From Candidatus Symbiobacter mobilis CR (GTDB taxonomy: Bacteria > Pseudomonadota > Gammaproteobacteria > Burkholderiales > Burkholderiaceae_C): a stretch of DNA of 64,000 nt. The notes beneath the pieces were generated by a model, which did not search any database, had not been told where the DNA came from, and was given only the letters and a program-made list of their open reading frames with translations. The first letter of the stretch is position 1, and each line of letters opens with the position of its first letter. The stretch spans positions 806,001 to 870,000 of the forward strand of contig NC_022576.1 in assembly GCF_000477435.1 (NCBI RefSeq), read 5' to 3'. This document shows, one piece after another, positions 38,578 through 48,830 of the stretch. A program made the translations under genes and the position numbers.

Positions 38578-40173
38578 ATGGATAACACGACCGCCGATTC
38601 TTCCGTAGCCCCAGCCTCTGAAGCCTTTGTGGCCTCCACAGATACCTTGGTGATTTTTGATACGACCTTGCGTGACGGAGAACAATCCCCCGGCGCATCG
38701 ATGACGCGCGAAGAAAAACTGCGCATTGCCCGCCAGCTCGAACGCTTGAAAGTCGATGTCATCGAAGCCGGCTTTGCCGCGAGTTCCCGTGGGGATTTCG
38801 AAGCGATTCGTTCGATAGCGTCCACGATCAAGGATTCGACAGTCTGTTCGCTCGCACGCGCCAATGAACGCGACATCCGCGCTGCTGCAGAAGCCCTGGA
38901 ACCCGCAGCCCATGGACGTATCCACACCTTCATCGCAACCTCCCCATTGCACATGGAGAAGAAACTGCGGATGACCCCCGAACAGGTGCTCGACCAGACG
39001 AAGATTGCCGTGCGCTTGGCCCGGCAACTCGTCAACGACGTCGAATTCAGCGCCGAAGACGCCTACCGCAGCGAAGAAGATTTCCTCTGCAGGGTCATCG
39101 AACTGGCGATTGCCGAAGGGGCCACGACGATCAACATCCCCGATACCGTCGGCTACGCCATTCCAGAGCTGTATGGCAACTTTCTGCGCCGCTTGCGCGA
39201 ACGGGTTCCGAATGCAGACCGGGCCATTTGGTCCGTGCATTGCCACAACGACTTGGGCATGGCTGTAGCCAATTCTCTTGCCGGGGTCAAGATCGGCGGT
39301 GCCCGGCAGGTGGAATGCACGATCAACGGGTTGGGTGAACGCGCAGGCAATTGCAGCCTGGAAGAGGTAGTGATGGCCGTGCGTACCCGCGCCGACTACT
39401 TTGGCATCCGCACGCGCATCGATACCACGCAAATCCTCGCCACCAGCCGTCTGGTCAGCCAGACCACGGGGTTCGTCGTCCAGCCCAACAAGGCCATCGT
39501 TGGCGCCAATGCCTTTGCGCACGCATCGGGGATCCACCAGGACGGCATCATGAAAGCGCGCGACACCTACGAGATCATGCGCGCCGAAGACGTGGGCTGG
39601 TCTGCCAACAAAATCGTTCTCGGCAAACTCAGTGGGCGCAACGCTTTCAAACAGCGCTTGCACGAATTGGGCGTACAGCTCGACAGCGAGTTGGACATCA
39701 ACGCAGCCTTCGCCAAATTCAAGGATTTGGCCGACCGCAAAAGCGAAATTTTTGACGAAGACATCCTCGCGCTGGTGACGGAGGAAAACGCAGCCAAGCA
39801 TCCCGAGCACTTTGCCCTCGTCGCGCTGTCACAGCACAGCGAAATGGGAGAAACGCCCGAAGCCACCGTGGTGTTGGCCATGGCCGGAAAGGAAGTGACT
39901 GCGACCGCGCAGGGCAATGGCCCCGTCGATGCCAGCCTCAAGGCCATCGAAGTCCACGCCCAAAGCGGGGCGGAGATGGTGCTCTACAGCGTCAATGCCA
40001 TCAGCGGATCGACAGAAAGCCAGGGGGAAGTGACTGTGCGACTGCAACGCAGCGGGCGCATCGTCAACGGCGTGGGCGCCGACCCCGACATCGTCGTGGC
40101 ATCGGCCAAGGCCTATTTGTGCGCGCTCAACAAACTCGTGGGGCAGGCGGAACACATCGGCGCGCAAGTGTGA
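38578..40173 (+). CDS. leuA: 2-isopropylmalate synthase
   Basis: LeuA commits 2-oxoisovalerate to leucine. The 531-residue product has the HMGL-like barrel with [31 protein letters not shown] and [15 protein letters not shown], and the C-terminal regulatory LeuA dimer domain ([15 protein letters not shown]) that binds leucine. Start at 38578 has AAGGA upstream. Regulation by the leader hairpins upstream is likely. Confidence 0.96.
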   Translation: MDNTTADSSVAPASEAFVASTDTLVIFDTTLRDGEQSPGASMTREEKLRIARQLERLKVDVIEAGFAASSRGDFEAIRSIASTIKDSTVCSLARANERDIRAAAEALEPAAHGRIHTFIATSPLHMEKKLRMTPEQVLDQTKIAVRLARQLVNDVEFSAEDAYRSEEDFLCRVIELAIAEGATTINIPDTVGYAIPELYGNFLRRLRERVPNADRAIWSVHCHNDLGMAVANSLAGVKIGGARQVECTINGLGERAGNCSLEEVVMAVRTRADYFGIRTRIDTTQILATSRLVSQTTGFVVQPNKAIVGANAFAHASGIHQDGIMKARDTYEIMRAEDVGWSANKIVLGKLSGRNAFKQRLHELGVQLDSELDINAAFAKFKDLADRKSEIFDEDILALVTEENAAKHPEHFALVALSQHSEMGETPEATVVLAMAGKEVTATAQGNGPVDASLKAIEVHAQSGAEMVLYSVNAISGSTESQGEVTVRLQRSGRIVNGVGADPDIVVASAKAYLCALNKLVGQAEHIGAQV

Positions 40174-40250
40174 AGGGCGCAGAGCGAGCTTGAAGCATTG
40201 CGCGAGAAATTGCAGCTAAGTAGCTGTTTTTATTGGGATAAAGTTACCGC

Positions 40251-40256
40251 TACAAT
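40251..40256 (+). promoter_or_regulatory. Possible -10 element before the endopeptidase gene
   Basis: TACAAT lies 29 bases upstream of the start at 40285. No good -35 sequence is visible at 16-18 bp. Confidence 0.3.
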
Positions 40257-40284
40257 CTGGGAACACTCTGTATGGGATACGGCA

Positions 40285-41775
40285 ATGACCAACACTTTCG
40301 CGCGATCGTGGAGCCGCTGCTTCCGGGTTTGGTTGCTCATCCTGGGGCTGGTTTGTGGCACGCAGGGTTTTGCCCTGGCTGCAAACCCCTCTGCGCGCCC
40401 TGCTCACAAGTCCGCCAGCAAGTCTGCCGTGCCTGCCCCGGGCACTGCCAAGGCAAAGAAGGCTAAGGCGCAACCCCAAGCCAAAGCTACGGCAGGAACC
40501 AAGGCTAAAGCCAAAGCCCAGGCATTGGCCCAAACCAAGGCACGCAATCTTGCAGGCAAAAAACTGGCTGGGAAAAAACTGGCCGGTACTCCACAGACGA
40601 GTACTCCACAGACACGCAAACAAATAGGCCCAAAGACGGCAAAAAAAACCCTCGCCCAAGCCCAGAACAAGCCCAACCATGCTGTTCGCGTTGCGGTGGC
40701 GGCGTCCAAAAAACCCCTCGTGGCCAAGCGGGCACGGGTGCCGCAGGCAGCCGCCGTGTTGCGGCCTGCGGTACAGACGTCGGTGCATACATCAGTGCGT
40801 CGTCCCGCTGCTGCCCGCGCTCCCATGGTTGCCGCAGCCGCCCGCAAGGGAATGGCCCAGCCCAAGCCAGCCACCCTGACGACACCCCAGGTTCCCGCGC
40901 TGGCGGCGCCTGCACTGCCGGTGGCCCCCGCAGCCGCCCCCCCTCCAGACACAGCGCACTTGGTGACCGTGACCGATGCCGTCGTGGACTCGATGGTGCC
41001 CGAGCTGAAGTCCTCGGTCGCTCTGGTCGTTGACCAGCACACGAATGAAGTCCTGCTGCGCAAAAACGATGCAGCGGTATTGCCCATTGCATCGCTGACC
41101 AAGCTGATGACTGCACTGGTGCTGCTTGATGCCCACTTGCCCATGCAAGAACGAATCACCATTACCGAAGAAGATAACGATACGGTAAAAGGTACGTCTT
41201 CCCGGCTCGTGGTGGGCGCGGAACTCACCCGGGGCGAGCTGCTGCACCTGGCGTTGATGTCCAGCGAGAACCGTGCGGCCCACGCGCTGGCGCGTACTAC
41301 CCCCGGTGGTGTCCCCGCTTTCGTAGTCAAGATGAACGAAAAAGCGCAGCGACTGGGCATGCGTGACACCAGCTTCGTCGAACCTACGGGTCTCTCCAGC
41401 CGGAACCAATCCAGCGCGCATGACCTGGTCAAGCTCGTCGATAACGCGCACCAGCAGCCGCTACTGCGGCAGCTCACCACGTCCCCCCGCCACTATGTGG
41501 AAGTGGGGAACCGCGTGCTGGAGTACCACAACACGAATCGCCTGGTCAAAAACCCTTCCTGGAACATCGGACTCCAAAAGACCGGGTACATCGCCGAAGC
41601 AGGCCAATGCCTGGTCATGCAAGTGAGAGTCGCCGGGCGGGCATTGATCATGGTGTTCCTGGATTCCGCAGGCAAACTGTCGCGGATCGGCGATGCGGCG
41701 CGGGTACGCCATTGGCTGGAAAACACCGGCACGGCCAGCCATCCGTCTGCCCAGGCCCAAGCCCGTCTGGGTTGA
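40285..41775 (+). CDS. D-alanyl-D-alanine endopeptidase (PBP7/PbpG-like, S11)
   Basis: This periplasmic enzyme cleaves peptidoglycan cross-links. The S11 domain has SxxK in IASLTKLMTA, SxN in MSSENRAAHA and KTG in GLQKTGYIAE. It is 496 residues because about 220 N-terminal residues after the signal peptide are Lys/Ala/Pro/Gln-rich, with short repeats (AGKKLAGKKLAG, TPQTSTPQT). The start at 40285 gives a good signal peptide (SRCFRVWLLILGLVCGTQGFALA). Confidence 0.9.
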   Translation: MTNTFARSWSRCFRVWLLILGLVCGTQGFALAANPSARPAHKSASKSAVPAPGTAKAKKAKAQPQAKATAGTKAKAKAQALAQTKARNLAGKKLAGKKLAGTPQTSTPQTRKQIGPKTAKKTLAQAQNKPNHAVRVAVAASKKPLVAKRARVPQAAAVLRPAVQTSVHTSVRRPAAARAPMVAAAARKGMAQPKPATLTTPQVPALAAPALPVAPAAAPPPDTAHLVTVTDAVVDSMVPELKSSVALVVDQHTNEVLLRKNDAAVLPIASLTKLMTALVLLDAHLPMQERITITEEDNDTVKGTSSRLVVGAELTRGELLHLALMSSENRAAHALARTTPGGVPAFVVKMNEKAQRLGMRDTSFVEPTGLSSRNQSSAHDLVKLVDNAHQQPLLRQLTTSPRHYVEVGNRVLEYHNTNRLVKNPSWNIGLQKTGYIAEAGQCLVMQVRVAGRALIMVFLDSAGKLSRIGDAARVRHWLENTGTASHPSAQAQARLG

Positions 41776-41780
41776 GCTAC

Positions 41781-41822
41781 CTGGGTTGCGCGCAACCCAG
41801 CCATCGCGACTGCCGTCGCCCC
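41781..41822. repeat. Perfect palindrome followed by REP-like copy
   Basis: CTGGGTTGCGCGCAACCCAG (41781-41800) is a perfect 20-bp palindrome, directly followed by CATCGCGACTGCCGTCGCCC, a copy of the REP-like repeat. It sits between the convergent endopeptidase and rpoN genes and may serve as a transcript end for both. Confidence 0.7.
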
Positions 41823-41829
41823 TGCAGTT

Positions 41830-43395
41830 CTACCAAGGCTTGCGCTGCGGCGCTGGGGGAATGTGTAGCCCTTCGCGGTACTTCGCGACCGTGCGGCGTG
41901 CGCAGGCAATGCCCCGTTCCTGCAATTGATCGGCAATTTGGCCGTCACTCAACGGTGCGGCGGGGTTTTCTTCGGCAATCCATTGCTTGATGAGCGCACG
42001 CACGGCCGTGCTCGAAGCGCTACTCCCCGATTGGGTTCCCAGCCCGGAGCCGAAAAAGTGCTTCAGCTCGAAGGTGCCCTGGGGGGTGGCGATGTATTTG
42101 GCATTGGTCACCCGGCTGATCGTCGACTCGTGCAGGCCCAGTTCATCGGCAATATCGCGCAAGATCAGCGGGCGCATGGCCAGCTCCCCGTGCAACAAGA
42201 ACCCTTTCTGGTGTTCGACGATGGCCCGGCTAACGCGCAAGATCGTCTCGAAACGCTGCTGCACGTTCTTGACGAACCAGCGTGCTTCTTGCAGGCATTT
42301 TTCCAGGCCGCGCACGCCGCCATCGTCCCGAACCCCCGTCCTGTGGCTGCGCAATGCCTGGGCATACAAGGAATGGATGCGCAATTGCGGCACGACTTCC
42401 GGGTTGAGCTGCACTTCAAAACGGATCGACCCCGCAACCGTTCCCTCCGCCATTTTGCGAACGACGATCACATCGGGAATGATCGCTGCTCGGCGCACAT
42501 CGGCAAAACGCCGCCCCGGCTGGGGTTCCAGCTTGGCGATAAGTGCCAAGGCTGCGCGCACGGCATCTTCCCCGGCCTGGCTTGTGGCAACAAGACGCTT
42601 GAGATCCTTGCGCGCCAGCCATTCCAGTGGTTGTGTACACAACCGCAACGCCACGTTGACGACCGATCGATCCGGCTCATCGGGTTCTTCCCACAAAGCC
42701 TCCAACTGCCAGCGCAAGCATTCCGCCAAGTTGCGCGCCCCAACGCCGATGGGATCAAGGTGGCGCAACAAGTTCCATGCGACCGTGAAATGGTGGCGCA
42801 GTGCCTCTGCCACATCGGCATCCCCCTGGCTTAGGGATTGCGCAAGCACGTCGGGATCGTCTTCCAGGTAGCCGTTGTCGTCGAGCGAATCGATCAAAAA
42901 ACCCAGCGCTGCACGGTCTGCATCCCCGATGCGCAACCGCAGCACTTGCTCGTGCAGATGATCCCGCAAGGTGGGCAGGCTGGCGGCCCATTCCCCGGCT
43001 TCGGTGTCGCCGTCGCCAGAATGCACCGCAGCCCCCCAATCCCCGTCTTCGACCGCGACGGAAGCGCCCTCTCCCCAGTCCAGTTCTTCGGAAGTGCCGG
43101 AAAGCGCGTTGTCTTCGTCCCGGCGAATGTCTGGTGTATCGCTGGGGGGTGCGTCGGGCAGAGCCTCGGTTCCCTGTACATCTTGGCTGGAACCCGAGCG
43201 GGACCCTGCTTCGCCCTCGGAGGCAGGCTCTGCTTCGTCCGAGGCAGCCTGTTCCAGGAAAGGGTTGCTTTCGAGCATCTGCCCGACCTCTTGCTCCAGC
43301 TCCGCAGTCGAAAGCTGTAACAAGCGGATCGACTGCTGCAACTGGGGCGTGAGCGCAAGATGCTGCGACACCCGCAGGGAAAGCCCTTGCTGCAT
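41830..43395 (-). CDS. rpoN: RNA polymerase sigma-54 factor
   Basis: RpoN directs transcription from -24/-12 promoters. The 521-residue product has region I (LRVSQHLALTPQLQQSIRLLQ), an acidic variable region II, the core-binding region, the HTH (LHESTISRVTNAKYI) and the RpoN box ARRTVAKYRE. The next upstream gene is lptB with adjoining stop/start, the standard linkage. Confidence 0.96.
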   Translation of the reverse strand: MQQGLSLRVSQHLALTPQLQQSIRLLQLSTAELEQEVGQMLESNPFLEQAASDEAEPASEGEAGSRSGSSQDVQGTEALPDAPPSDTPDIRRDEDNALSGTSEELDWGEGASVAVEDGDWGAAVHSGDGDTEAGEWAASLPTLRDHLHEQVLRLRIGDADRAALGFLIDSLDDNGYLEDDPDVLAQSLSQGDADVAEALRHHFTVAWNLLRHLDPIGVGARNLAECLRWQLEALWEEPDEPDRSVVNVALRLCTQPLEWLARKDLKRLVATSQAGEDAVRAALALIAKLEPQPGRRFADVRRAAIIPDVIVVRKMAEGTVAGSIRFEVQLNPEVVPQLRIHSLYAQALRSHRTGVRDDGGVRGLEKCLQEARWFVKNVQQRFETILRVSRAIVEHQKGFLLHGELAMRPLILRDIADELGLHESTISRVTNAKYIATPQGTFELKHFFGSGLGTQSGSSASSTAVRALIKQWIAEENPAAPLSDGQIADQLQERGIACARRTVAKYREGLHIPPAPQRKPW

Positions 43396-44208
43396 TTACA
43401 TCTTGAAGTGTTCACCCAGGTACACGCGGCGCACCTCGACATCGTCGACGATCTGGGTCGGGGTTCCTTGCGCCAGTACGCAGCCTTCGCTGATGATGTA
43501 GGCGTGGTCACAAATCCCCAGCGTTTCTCGCACGTTGTGATCGGTGATGAGCACGCCAATTCCCCGGCTTTTGAGGAGTTGGATGATACGTTGTATCTCG
43601 ATGACGGCGATCGGATCGACCCCCGCGAAGGGTTCGTCAAGCAGGATGAACCGGGGCTGGGTGGCCAGCGCACGGGCAATTTCCACGCGCCGCCGTTCCC
43701 CGCCAGACAGTGCCATCGCCGGGGTATCGACGAGGTGTTCGATGCGCAAATCATGCAGCAACGCGCCCAGTCGCTGTGCAATCGTCGCATCATCGAACGG
43801 CTGCCCCTTTGCATCGTGCTGCAATTCGAGCACCGCACGGATGTTGTCCCCCACGTCGAGCCGACGAAAGATCGATGCCTCCTGGGGCAAATAACTCAAC
43901 CCCAGCCGCGCGCGGCGGTGGATGGGCAAGCGTTCGATCGACACCCCATCAATACGGATGGACCCGGCGCTGGCTCGCACCAGCCCGACGATCATGTAAA
44001 ACGACGTCGTCTTCCCCGCCCCATTGGGGCCTAACAGGCCCACGACTTCGCCCTCGCAGACCGTCAAGGACACATCACGCACCGCCTTGCGGCTGCCGTA
44101 GGACTTTTGCAGATGCTCTGCCTGCAAGCGTCCCCGGCAAGGCTGGGAATCACGTTGCGTAGCATCATGGGCGCCTGCCCTGTCCATCTCGCTAGCTGTG
44201 TGTTCCAT
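43396..44208 (-). CDS. lptB: LPS export ABC transporter ATP-binding protein
   Basis: LptB powers LPS extraction from the inner membrane. The 270-residue product has Walker [26 protein letters not shown], signature [15 protein letters not shown], Walker [14 protein letters not shown] and H-loop [11 protein letters not shown]. About 28 extra N-terminal residues precede the usual start ([11 protein letters not shown]); an inner ATG at 44187 is an alternative. Confidence 0.95.
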   Translation of the reverse strand: MEHTASEMDRAGAHDATQRDSQPCRGRLQAEHLQKSYGSRKAVRDVSLTVCEGEVVGLLGPNGAGKTTSFYMIVGLVRASAGSIRIDGVSIERLPIHRRARLGLSYLPQEASIFRRLDVGDNIRAVLELQHDAKGQPFDDATIAQRLGALLHDLRIEHLVDTPAMALSGGERRRVEIARALATQPRFILLDEPFAGVDPIAVIEIQRIIQLLKSRGIGVLITDHNVRETLGICDHAYIISEGCVLAQGTPTQIVDDVEVRRVYLGEHFKM

Positions 44209-44217
44209 AGCTAGTGG

Positions 44218-44943
44218 CTACAGGCCCGGCGCGTCGATGCCGGTGCTACTGCGCAGCAGGATGGGGGCTTGGGTGGGCGTGGCGGGCGCCGAAGCACGGG
44301 GGGAGATCATGGCGCGCACCCGGGTTCCGTGGCCCGATCCGACGGCAGATGCAGGGCCAGCGGCGGGCTGCCCAACCAGTTCGAAGCGATCTGCCTCCCC
44401 GTCGTAGACGATCATCTGTGCTTCAAAGGCATCGCTCAACACGGCGCCACGGTACTTGCGCAGGCGTGCTCGCTGCCGTAGCGTCACCGTTGTCGTTACG
44501 GCGTCGTAGGTGATGGTTTGCGCTTCGCCTTCGACGAATTCGTCGCCCCCTTCGCGGTGCTGCCGGAACGAAGCCACCTTGCCATCGAGACCATGCATCG
44601 TGCCATGCACCTGACCTTGGGCGTCCTCGTGAAACTCCATGCGGTCGGCACGCAGCACGATCAGACCTTGGGTCATGACGACGGAACCGGAGAAAACGCT
44701 GCGCCGCTGCCGTTCGTCGTAGCGCAGGCTTTGGGCTTCAATGTGGAGCGGTTGTGTCTGGCGGGGGAGCGTTGCATCGCGACGATCGTCGCTGCCACGA
44801 GCTGCTACAGGCGCCGGTTCTGCCTGCTGGGGCGGCGCAGCCAGCGCAGGCAACCCGGCCATCGGCGCCAACCCGGCCAGCAGGAACGCATACCCCCCTA
44901 AGCGGCAAAGCTTGCGGATGCGCTGGAGCGTAGTTTGCGACAT
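44218..44943 (-). CDS. lptA: LPS transport periplasmic protein LptA
   Basis: LptA bridges the periplasm for LPS. The 241-residue product has a signal peptide (ending ALAAPPQ), then the OstA-like domain LHIEAQSLRYDERQRRSVFSGSVVMTQG with beta repeats to about residue 190. Start 44943 (MSQTTLQRIRK) gives a normal signal. It lies ahead of lptB; lptC, expected just upstream, is missing. Confidence 0.92.
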   Translation of the reverse strand: MSQTTLQRIRKLCRLGGYAFLLAGLAPMAGLPALAAPPQQAEPAPVAARGSDDRRDATLPRQTQPLHIEAQSLRYDERQRRSVFSGSVVMTQGLIVLRADRMEFHEDAQGQVHGTMHGLDGKVASFRQHREGGDEFVEGEAQTITYDAVTTTVTLRQRARLRKYRGAVLSDAFEAQMIVYDGEADRFELVGQPAAGPASAVGSGHGTRVRAMISPRASAPATPTQAPILLRSSTGIDAPGL

Positions 44944-44997
44944 TCGCGACGTTGAGAGCATTAACGTGAAATACCTCAAAAATCATAGCGCCACTCT

Positions 44998-45051
44998 TGG
45001 GAGCGCGGGCATCTTGCCCGCATTTGGCGGGTGGGACACCCGCGCTCCCAG
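44998..45051. repeat. REP-type palindrome upstream of lptA
   Basis: TGGGAGCGCGGG at 44998-45009 is matched exactly in inverse by CCCGCGCTCCCA at 45040-45051, with GGGCATCTTGCCC forming an inner hairpin. It fills the gap where lptC would be expected and resembles widespread GGGAGCGCGGGC bacterial REPs. Confidence 0.75.
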
Positions 45052-45091
45052 GCGTATTTCATCATTTGGGGTGGCAAAACTGGCATGAAAG

Positions 45092-45754
45092 TTAGTCAGG
45101 CTGATGGGCAGGCTGACGGCGGGTCTGTGCAATCAAAAAGTCCGCAACGCGCAGCATACGCACGTTGGATCGAGCCAATTGCCCATCGGTATAGAAGCGC
45201 CCGGCAACGCCGAGGGAAGGCACCCCTTCGACGCGGTACGCCATTTGCAACTGGTACGCCTGGCTGGCCCGCGTGGCAACGTCAAAGGAATGGAAGTGCT
45301 TCGCAAACACTTGCGCATCGACGCCCTGCGCAGCAACCCAGCTCTCGATGGCCGTGCCCCGCGCCAGCGCCAGCCTTTCCCGGTGGATGGCGGCAAACAC
45401 CTTCTCATGCAGTGAATCCAGCAGCCCCAGGGATTCCAGCGCGTAATACAGCCGTTGCTGTGGCACGAAATCGTCCCGGAAGGCAACGGGGACGCGGACG
45501 AAGCGCACATCGGATGGCAAGGTACGCGCCCATTGCGATACCGTCGGATCCAGCGCAAAGCAATGCGTGCATCCGTACGAGAAAAATTCCACCACCTCGA
45601 TGGTGGGAGCGGCTATCCCCACCGGCGCCGGAGGGTCGATGCGGACGTAATGCACGCCCTCGATAGGCTCTGGTTCTACCGCACGAACGGCAGGAGAGAG
45701 CAGCGATGCCGCCAATGCAGCGGAACCTGCGATGAATTGTCTGCGTGCAGTCAT
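45092..45754 (-). CDS. DsbA-like thiol:disulfide interchange protein
   Basis: The 220-residue periplasmic oxidoreductase has a signal peptide (RRQFIAGSAALAASLLSPAVRA), the thioredoxin-fold motif FFSYGCTHCFALDP and the cis-Pro loop VEGVPSLGV. The active site is CTHC rather than the usual CPHC, which should change redox potential. Start 45754 is preferred to the open frame at 45874. Downstream of the SPOR gene on the same strand. Confidence 0.88.
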   Translation of the reverse strand: MTARRQFIAGSAALAASLLSPAVRAVEPEPIEGVHYVRIDPPAPVGIAAPTIEVVEFFSYGCTHCFALDPTVSQWARTLPSDVRFVRVPVAFRDDFVPQQRLYYALESLGLLDSLHEKVFAAIHRERLALARGTAIESWVAAQGVDAQVFAKHFHSFDVATRASQAYQLQMAYRVEGVPSLGVAGRFYTDGQLARSNVRMLRVADFLIAQTRRQPAHQPD

Positions 45755-45836
45755 GATTGCCTCACTATCCCGCAATATCGGCGCTGTGCCGGTGTCATGG
45801 CCCAGTATCTCTGCCACCTTGGGCGCCCCGGTGGCC

Positions 45837-46577
45837 CTAATGCTGTACCCGAACCAATGCAGTGTCCATCCCACGGGCTTCGAGATCGGACTTCACCCGT
45901 TCTGCCTGTTCGCGATCATCGTACGGCCCCATACGAACTCGGTACACCGTTTTGCCACCCTGATCCCGATGGGACACCTGGGTTTCGAGGCCATCTAGCG
46001 ACAACTTGGCCCGCTGGTTTTCTGCTTCGTCTTCGGTGCGGTACGCCCCCAATTGCACGAAATAGGTGAACAGCGTCGCGGGTTTCGATGCACTGGCCTG
46101 CGTGGGCTGCGCTGGAGTGTCCACCTTGGTGACTGGGGCGACTGGGGCGACTTTGGCAACTTGGGCGTTTTGGGGTTCCCGGGCAGCGTGGATGTGGGCA
46201 AAGTCCCCCAGTGGATCTGCTGCAGTAGGTTCGACTGCCCCACGCTGGGCCTTGGCGGGGGAGGGAACCACCGTTGCCACCACAGCAGCAACATCACCCT
46301 GGCTCTCTGAAGCTGCCACCGCACCTGCCGCCGAGCGCTGGGGTTTCTTGCCATGCAAGGGAGCGTTGGGATCCCAGTTGCGGTTTTTCTCGGCCTCGAC
46401 GACATCGGGTTCGGCACTGGGAGCCGAGACCTTGTTGACGAAAGAAATGGGTGCCTTGGTGACGTACACCGCCACGGCAAGCGCCACCCCCAGGCCCACG
46501 ACAAGCCCGAATACGAACCCGAGCAAGGTTCCGCCGCTGTGCCTTGGGGAATACCGATGCATATCCAGCATATCCAT
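45837..46577 (-). CDS. SPOR-domain membrane protein (FtsN-like)
   Basis: The 246-residue protein has a short cytosolic N-terminus, one membrane helix (LLGFVFGLVVGLGVALAVAV), a Pro/Ala/Val-rich linker (VAPVAPVTKVDTP) and a C-terminal SPOR domain (FTYFVQLGAYRTEDEAENQ) that binds denuded glycan at septa. The early segment RNWDPNAPLHGKK is typical of the argS-linked FtsN-like group. Confidence 0.9.
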   Translation of the reverse strand: MDMLDMHRYSPRHSGGTLLGFVFGLVVGLGVALAVAVYVTKAPISFVNKVSAPSAEPDVVEAEKNRNWDPNAPLHGKKPQRSAAGAVAASESQGDVAAVVATVVPSPAKAQRGAVEPTAADPLGDFAHIHAAREPQNAQVAKVAPVAPVTKVDTPAQPTQASASKPATLFTYFVQLGAYRTEDEAENQRAKLSLDGLETQVSHRDQGGKTVYRVRMGPYDDREQAERVKSDLEARGMDTALVRVQH

Positions 46578-46618
46578 AGTCCTGTCGAAAATCGTGTTAC
46601 CCGCTATGCCAGTACCGC

Positions 46619-48328
46619 TTACATCCGGCTAGGGGCGCCCACCCCCAGCACCGCCAGCCCATTGCGCAGCACCTGCGCCGTGGCCGCGACGAGCGCCAGG
46701 CGAGCATGGCGCACCGTATCGTCGTCGATGAGGATGCGCTCGGCGTCGTAGTAGCTGTGGTACGTGGCTGCCAAGTCACGTAGGTAGAACACGACGTCAT
46801 GCGGCGCGAAGTGTTCCGCCGCGCCGCGCAGCATGTCCGGGTAGCCAGCCAGGCATTGCAGCAGCGTCAATGCTGGTGGGGTGTCGAGGGCCGCCAGATC
46901 GGCAGTAGCCAAGACATTGACGTCACCACCCCACCCTGCCAGCACGGAACTGATCCGCGCATGGGCGTACTGGACGTAGTACACAGGGTTGTCGTTGTTT
47001 TGCGCAATCGCCAAATCCACGTCGAACACATACGGCGTATCCGGTTTGCGGCTGAGCAGGAAGAACCGCACGGCGTCCGCGCTCGTCCATTCGACGAGAT
47101 CGCGCAAGGTGACGTAACTGCCCGCACGCTTGCTGATCTTGACTTCCTGCCCTCCACGGATGACCTTGACCATCGTGTGCAGCACATAGTCTGGAAAGCC
47201 TTGGGGGATGCCGACTCCAGCAGCTTGCAGCCCTGCACGCACCCGGGCGATGGTGCCGAAGTGGTCGGTACCCTGGATGTTGATGACCTTCTGGAACCCC
47301 CGGTTCCACTTGTTGATGTGGTACGCCACGTCCGGGACGAAGTAGGTATAGCTCCCATCCCGCTTGCGCATGACGCGATCTTTGTCGTCGCCGTACTGCG
47401 TCGTCTGGAGCCACAGCGCCCCATCCTGTTCGTAGGTGGCCCCGGCACGCTGCAATCGTTCGACGGTCTGGGCGACCTGGCCCGTGCTGTAGAGGCTGCT
47501 TTCCAGAAAGTAATGATCGAAGCGCACGCCAAAGGCTTGCAAATCCAGGTCTTGCTCGCGCCGCAGGTACGCCACGGCAAAACGGCGCATATCTCCGAGG
47601 TTGTCGACATCGCCCGAAGCCGTGCATTCCACATCGCCAGACGTGACTGTTTTGCGGTCGAGAAAGTCCCTCGCAATATCGGCGATGTACTCGCCACGGT
47701 AGAGGTCTTTGGTTGCGAGGGGGTCGCTATGGTGATCCGTATCAAGGGGCCAGCGCTCATCGCCAGGGCGTACACCCTGGGCGCGAAGCTGGGTGCTCCG
47801 GGCCAAGGCTTCGATCTGCGCGCCGGCATCGTTGTAGTAGAACTCGCGATGCACCTGCCACCCTTGCGTGGCGTACAGATTGCAGAGCGCATCCCCCAAC
47901 GCAGCCTGCCGCGCATGGCCCACATGCAGCGGCCCGGTGGGGTTGGCGGATACGAACTCGACCATCAGCCGCTGTCCGCAAGGGGGGCGTGCGCCAAAAG
48001 CAGCGCCCTGTTTGAGGATGGCGCGCACCACCTGTTGCTTGGCAGCGGGATGCAGACGCAGATTCAGGAACCCGGCCCCGGCAATCTCGACCGACGCCAC
48101 CCATCGCTGGAATGCGGGGTCTGCCAACAAGGCAGCGCGCAGGGTTTCGGCAATGGCGCGGGGGGCGCGGCGCAACGGTTTGGCAAGCTGCATCGCAGCC
48201 GTCGTGGCGTAATCCCCATGTTCTGCAATCTTGGGAGATTCCAGGTAGGTGGCCTCCCCCGCGCCGGGGGAGAGGGTATCCAAGGCCCGTCGCAGGGCTG
48301 CAAGCAGTTCTTCCTTGACCGTATTCAT
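46619..48328 (-). CDS. argS: Arginyl-tRNA synthetase
   Basis: Class I synthetase of 569 residues. It has [21 protein letters not shown] (HIGH variant HVGH), the KMSKS-like [13 protein letters not shown] and the anticodon-binding C-terminus ending [13 protein letters not shown]. Start at 48328 ([16 protein letters not shown]) is the family start; the open frame to 48466 runs into the repeat. Long plus-strand frames here are shadows. Confidence 0.96.
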   Translation of the reverse strand: MNTVKEELLAALRRALDTLSPGAGEATYLESPKIAEHGDYATTAAMQLAKPLRRAPRAIAETLRAALLADPAFQRWVASVEIAGAGFLNLRLHPAAKQQVVRAILKQGAAFGARPPCGQRLMVEFVSANPTGPLHVGHARQAALGDALCNLYATQGWQVHREFYYNDAGAQIEALARSTQLRAQGVRPGDERWPLDTDHHSDPLATKDLYRGEYIADIARDFLDRKTVTSGDVECTASGDVDNLGDMRRFAVAYLRREQDLDLQAFGVRFDHYFLESSLYSTGQVAQTVERLQRAGATYEQDGALWLQTTQYGDDKDRVMRKRDGSYTYFVPDVAYHINKWNRGFQKVINIQGTDHFGTIARVRAGLQAAGVGIPQGFPDYVLHTMVKVIRGGQEVKISKRAGSYVTLRDLVEWTSADAVRFFLLSRKPDTPYVFDVDLAIAQNNDNPVYYVQYAHARISSVLAGWGGDVNVLATADLAALDTPPALTLLQCLAGYPDMLRGAAEHFAPHDVVFYLRDLAATYHSYYDAERILIDDDTVRHARLALVAATAQVLRNGLAVLGVGAPSRM

Positions 48329-48337
48329 CGAAAAACT

Positions 48338-48401
48338 AACACCGGTTGGAAACCCCGCCCTACAAGGCGGTAAGCCGTGACCCCGGCCTGCAGGCCGGGT
48401 T
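48338..48401 (+). repeat. Two-hairpin dispersed repeat, copy 2
   Basis: This copy matches 6956-7018 (inverse orientation). It includes GAAACCCCGCCC and a perfect 18-bp palindrome CCCGGCCTGCAGGCCGGG at 48382-48399. It begins ten bases upstream of the argS start on the opposite strand. Confidence 0.6.
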
Positions 48402-48830
48402 GTCGTGGAGGATGTTGGGGTGAGGTGGAAAAGGGGGTGTCTGCCTGTGGGGCGGATTGCCACCAATCATCGATAGCCATGGGTGGCAAGCCGCTGCAGT
48501 AAAGCCGAAGGAATATAGCCGATGGATTACCCCAGCCCGTGGTGCGGTGATGCGGAAAACAAGCCATAGCCACCCGCAAAAACCGCACGCCCTTGCGCAA
48601 AACATCGTGCAAAAAATCGTGCATCGGCAAGCCTGCCGCTTCTTTCAAGGCCCCAAAGTGTGCCTACTTTGACGCTCACTTGACGCTCACCCTGCGCACC
48701 CCGCTCCATTTGCAGCAGCAGGCATCGCTTGGTGGTATCGCTCCCCCCTGCCCGCGCTGCGGGTGCAGGATGCAATGGCAAGGGGGTAGCGCTAAGGTAG
48801 GGATGTTTCCCCACACAGCACGGTATCGGT
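48402..48830. other. Gene-free junction between argS and the accessory region
   Basis: No credible gene is present on either strand. The notable content is the direct-repeat copy at 48584-48667. This is the border where housekeeping gene order ends. Confidence 0.5.
48584..48667 (+). repeat. Direct repeat flanking porin/PstS-like pair, left copy
   Basis: CGCACGCCCT followed by ATCGTGCATCGGCAAGCCTG and CAAGGCCCCAAAGTGTGCCT recurs at 50904-50974 in the same orientation with one substitution in the final 54 bases. The left copy has about 12 extra bases near its start (a second ATCGTGCA). Confidence 0.8.

Noticed and set aside
46799..48373. Long plus-strand frame opposite argS
   Set aside because: argS is unambiguous on the minus strand with HVGH and KISKR motifs; the plus frame matches no family.
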